Source of the DNA: an uncultured Eubacteriales bacterium
GTDB taxonomy: Bacteria > Bacillota > Clostridia > UMGS1810
Length of the DNA: 22,623 nt
Direction of reading: 5' to 3'
NCBI GenBank assembly: GCA_900555295.1
Contig: USKN01000006.1
Coordinates: 1 to 22,623, forward strand
The notes beneath the pieces were generated by a model that was not told the DNA's origin, made no database searches, and worked only from the letters and a program-made list of their open reading frames with translations. The number at the start of each line of letters is the position of its first letter. Position 1 is the first letter of the stretch. Positions 22,033-22,623 of this stretch are shown one piece after another. Position numbers and translations under genes: made by a program.

Positions 22033-22623
22033 ATGAAAATGTGTGCATTGTGCAACAAACGTCCGGCATCTGTTTTTATAAGTAAATCGGACGGACGAAA
22101 AGTTGTAAACGAAGGGTATTGTCTTTCCTGTGCCATTAAATCGGGTATTACACCGATAACACAACTTGCAGACCAATTTTCGATTGAACCCGAAGAATTG
22201 CAAAATATGGTTGACGGTATGGAAAATATGCTTGACTCGGGAGAGTTTGAAGAAGCATTTGCCGATATGCTTGAGGGCGGCGGATTAATGGAAAGACTTG
22301 CGGGCAATTCCGAAGATGATGAGGAATTTGTACCGCTTAATCAAATAAAAGACAGCCTTAAATCATCTAAAAAGGGTAAACGCGACAAGAAAAAAAGCGC
22401 GCTTGAAACATTTGGAACAAATTTAACCGAAAAGGCAAAAGACGGACTTTTGGACAGAGTTATAGGCCGTGATAATGAAATAGACAGAGCAATTCAAATT
22501 TTAAACCGCAGGAGTAAAAACAACCCTGTATTGCTCGGTGCGCCCGGTGTTGGCAAAACCGCTATTGCGGAGGGTATTGCGCAAAAAATAGCCGAGGGCG
22601 ACGTTCCCGAAAAGCTGTGTGAA
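22033..22623 (+). CDS. ClpE-like AAA+ ATPase with N-terminal zinc finger (partial, runs off window)
   Basis: The first 197 codons are present and the frame is open to the end. The N-terminus has a four-cysteine zinc finger (Cys4, Cys7, Cys30, Cys33) like those of ClpE and McsA, instead of the double Clp N-domain of ClpC. An acidic, helical linker (about 45-110) and a lysine-rich stretch (KSSKKGKRDKKK) follow. The first AAA+ module begins with LLDRVIGRDNEIDRAIQIL and Walker A GAPGVGKT at 169-176. It probably unfolds damaged proteins for ClpP. I use the first ATG, after AGGAGG; a second ATG lies two codons later. Confidence 0.9.
   Translation, partial: MKMCALCNKRPASVFISKSDGRKVVNEGYCLSCAIKSGITPITQLADQFSIEPEELQNMVDGMENMLDSGEFEEAFADMLEGGGLMERLAGNSEDDEEFVPLNQIKDSLKSSKKGKRDKKKSALETFGTNLTEKAKDGLLDRVIGRDNEIDRAIQILNRRSKNNPVLLGAPGVGKTAIAEGIAQKIAEGDVPEKLCE

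Overview
The window comes from an anaerobic, AT-rich Bacillota genome, most likely class Clostridia. The evidence is an oxygen-sensitive glycyl radical pathway, strong AGGAGG-type ribosome binding sites, many GTG starts, AT-rich intergenic DNA and a ClpE-like ATPase. I cannot name the genus.

Positions 1-15226 hold a nearly complete bacterial microcompartment (BMC) locus. It matches the glycyl-radical-enzyme BMC type for fucose/rhamnose breakdown (the GRM5 class, known from Clostridium phytofermentans and Roseburia). Two sigma-70-like promoters drive it. The first (72-100) precedes the B12-independent 1,2-propanediol dehydratase, its radical-SAM activase, a PduU-like shell protein and an EutP/PduV-like GTPase. 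The second (4370-4398) precedes a class II aldolase, a PduO-C-like protein, a zinc alcohol dehydrogenase, two BMC-H proteins, a BMC-P pentamer, PduS, PduT, a CoA-acylating aldehyde dehydrogenase, a second BMC-T protein, PduL, a DeoR-family regulator and rhamnulokinase. The inferred route is: rhamnulose -> rhamnulose-1-P (RhaB) -> DHAP + lactaldehyde (aldolase) -> 1,2-propanediol (an alcohol dehydrogenase) -> propionaldehyde (glycyl radical enzyme) -> propanol (alcohol dehydrogenase) or propionyl-CoA (PduP) -> propionyl-P (PduL). Sugar isomerase, transporter and propionate kinase are not here.

The most notable details in the BMC locus are: a BMC-H gene with two in-frame starts, giving forms with and without a 39-residue Lys/Glu-rich head; a four-cysteine cluster in the linker joining the aldolase to its encapsulation helix; a PduO-C-like protein with no histidine; an activase without the ferredoxin insert; a 12-bp hairpin between shell genes; and shared DeoR-type operator-like elements at both promoters.

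Positions 15283-15927 (minus strand) encode a histidine-phosphatase-family protein. Its promoter region is shared with a divergent argC-argJ-argB-argD operon (16186-20418) that carries ARG-box-like palindromes. This operon converts N-acetylglutamate to N-acetylornithine, and ArgJ recycles the acetyl group.

Positions 20419-22623 hold a possible 34-residue minus-strand ORF, a strong terminator, a membrane-anchored G5/M23 cell-wall peptidase gene on the minus strand, and the first 197 codons of a zinc-finger Clp ATPase that runs off the window. I saw no tRNA, rRNA, CRISPR array, insertion sequence or phage gene. After start-site correction, no gene-free stretch exceeds 300 bases.
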